From Actinocatenispora sp963805605 (GTDB taxonomy: Bacteria > Actinomycetota > Actinomycetes > Mycobacteriales > Micromonosporaceae), in contig CAWDUX010000002.1 in NCBI GenBank assembly GCA_963805605.1, positions 1 through 64,000 on the forward strand: 64,000 nt of DNA. Reading direction: 5' to 3'. Positions 62,986 to 64,000 of this stretch are shown in pieces. Both the position numbers and the translations under genes were made by a program. Within the stretch, counting starts at the first letter, position 1. Each line of letters starts with the position of its first letter. The notes below the pieces were generated by a model. It was given only the letters and a program-made list of their open reading frames with translations, did not search any database and was not told the origin of the DNA.

Positions 62986-63363
62986 TCAGACCGCGGCGGC
63001 CGGCTCCTCGGCGGCGTGTGCGGCCAGCTGTGCGCGTACCAGCTTGGTGGTCCGGCGCTCGGCCACGAACGAGATCACCGGAATGGTGCCGCACAGCATG
63101 ACCAGGATCATCCGGCCGTACGGCCAGTCCAGTCGGCGGGCCAGATCGAAGGTGAGCACCAGGAAGATCATGTACAGGAAGCCGTGCAGTGGGCCGACCA
63201 CCGCCGAGACGCCGGAGATCCCGGCGAGATGGTTGAGCGGTACTCCGACACCGAACAGGACAACCAGGCCGACACCCACCACCAGGGCGATGATCCGGTA
63301 GCGGAACAGGGCTGCGGATACACCAGCGTCCGCATCTGCGGGGGCGCTGCTTCCAGAGTGCAC
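62986..63363 (-). CDS. DUF3817 family membrane protein
   Basis: A 125-residue protein with three hydrophobic segments: RIIALVVGVGLVVLFGVGVPLNHLAG, VGPLHGFLYMIFLVLTFDLARRLDWP and RMILVMLCGTIPVISFVAERR. GPLHGFLY and the closing FVAERRTTK are typical of DUF3817, an actinobacterial domain without a known role. Convergent with the sugar operon. Confidence 0.82.
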   Translation of the reverse strand: MHSGSSAPADADAGVSAALFRYRIIALVVGVGLVVLFGVGVPLNHLAGISGVSAVVGPLHGFLYMIFLVLTFDLARRLDWPYGRMILVMLCGTIPVISFVAERRTTKLVRAQLAAHAAEEPAAAV

Positions 63364-63443
63364 GATCGTCGTCTCCGTCTCGCCGTGTGTCGCTGTTCGG
63401 GGTGCCGCGTCAGGTGTCTGCCCGCGGGTCGTGCGCCGGGCGG

Positions 63444-63860
63444 TCAGCCCGGATAGTCCCGCCGGTTGCGCTGCGGGTTGGCGTTCTGCCAGGCCAGGTA
63501 GCGGTTGTACGCGGCCAGCTCGCCGTCTGCGCCGTCCCCGGTGACCTCAGGTGCCGGCGCGGTGACCGACAGCCGCGGCTGGGGGTCGCGACCGGCCCGC
63601 ACCAGAACCGGGGCGCGCAGCCGTACGGGTTCGGTCACGGGCTCGCCGCCGTGCTGATGGCGGTCGTCGCGGATGAGTTTGCCCCAGAAAGCAAGGGCGA
63701 ACACGCCGAACACCGGCCACTCGAAGGTGTAGCCCCAGCTGATCGCGTTGCCGCCCTGTGCCCGGGTGAGCTGCCACCATGCCATGGCGAGGCAACCGCC
63801 GAACGCGAGGATCGCGAGGAGGTGCAGCGCCAGCCATCGGGGCGACAGGAACCGTCGCAT
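63444..63860 (-). CDS. small conserved actinobacterial membrane protein
   Basis: A 138-residue protein. FLSPRWLALHLLAILAFGGCLAMAWWQLTRAQGGNAISWGYTFEWPVFGVFALAFWGKL gives two TM segments; the first resembles the SURF1 N-terminal helix, the rest does not. The C-terminal tail (ELAAYNRYLAWQNANPQR) is amphipathic. ATG 63860. Likely in one unit with the DUF3817 gene 80 bases downstream. Function unknown. Confidence 0.72.
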   Translation of the reverse strand: MRRFLSPRWLALHLLAILAFGGCLAMAWWQLTRAQGGNAISWGYTFEWPVFGVFALAFWGKLIRDDRHQHGGEPVTEPVRLRAPVLVRAGRDPQPRLSVTAPAPEVTGDGADGELAAYNRYLAWQNANPQRNRRDYPG

Positions 63861-63912
63861 GGCGGCCAGCCTACCCGCAGGTCCGATGCCGGGACCGGGA
63901 AGGTTCGCAGCA

Positions 63913-64000
63913 CTAGGAGAGGTCGAGCCAGTCACTGTCGATGTTGATGGTGATGCCACCGTATTTTTCGTTGTGGCCGCCGCGGTACTGCTTCATCCGG
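63913..64000 (-). CDS. 3' end of a gene cut by the window edge
   Basis: The minus strand reads RMKQYRGGHNEKYGGITIN then IDSDWLDLS and a stop. This is either the C-terminus of a longer protein or a 27-residue peptide if the ATG at 63996 is used; no ribosome binding site can be checked because the sequence ends. I do not recognise it. Confidence 0.35.
   Translation of the reverse strand, partial: RMKQYRGGHNEKYGGITINIDSDWLDLS

Overview
The window is two unrelated pieces of DNA joined at about position 35,988. Positions 1 to ~35,988 have moderate GC (mid-50s % by eye) and Gram-negative gene content: heptose/Kdo lipopolysaccharide genes, an MsbA-type exporter, a CysD/CysNC sulfate pathway, and GxxExxY and four-helix-bundle genes. 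The best fit is the PVC superphylum, probably a soil Verrucomicrobiota (Chthoniobacterales-like); this is an inference from content, not from a marker gene. Positions ~35,988 to 64,000 have much higher GC (around 70% by eye) and are clearly actinobacterial, most like Micromonosporaceae: a type VII (ESX) secretion locus, a GarA-like FHA protein and a LacI-controlled sugar ABC operon. A major facilitator gene is cut off at the join, and a DUF1707-type gene loses its N-terminus at the same place. An assembly chimera is far more likely than a natural transfer.

Left part, in order. A frameshift-ridden acyl-CoA carboxyltransferase sits at the edge. Then come mannose-1-phosphate guanylyltransferase, ruvX and truA, and a large CHASE3/PAS hybrid histidine kinase. 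The sulfate-activation operon cysD - four-helix-bundle gene - cysNC runs on the minus strand, followed by an isolated nuoB-nuoC pair, a purine nucleoside phosphorylase, and the phoH/HD-phosphohydrolase pair. A tightly overlapping plus-strand operon hldE-gmhB-kdsB-pyrG makes activated heptose and CMP-Kdo precursors; pyrG supplies the CTP that KdsB uses. Sua5 and purE, aroK and queG follow. A MacA/MacB-like export operon is interrupted by a GxxExxY gene. Then come purB, dedA, an MsbA-like ABC exporter, a hexapeptide acetyltransferase and a glycosyltransferase-like protein.

The left part carries several layers of dispersed repeats. The 8-mer TCGTTAGG (usually followed by C) occurs 25 times in 36 kb, in both orientations and mostly inside genes, and I found no copy in the right part. 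Its density and balance resemble DNA uptake sequences. Two small genes embedded in operons are each bracketed by short inverted repeats. A 67-bp palindromic element is inserted in frame inside sua5. One-base homopolymer losses break the carboxyltransferase and sua5, and a probable one-base gain breaks a permease gene; these look more like sequencing error than decay.

Right part. A DHA2-type exporter lies behind a palindromic operator. The ESX locus (38.9-56.3 kb) has eccB, eccC, eccD, eccE, a mycosin-like protein whose catalytic Asp and His are replaced, two WXG100/ESAT-6-like proteins, and four further putative substrates or partners. A NarL-type histidine kinase lies at one end and a LuxR-type response regulator at the other. 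Next is a divergent sugar module: a glycogen-debranching-like enzyme on the minus strand, twin LacI-type operators, then lacI - binding protein - two permeases. The window ends in small membrane proteins and a gene fragment.
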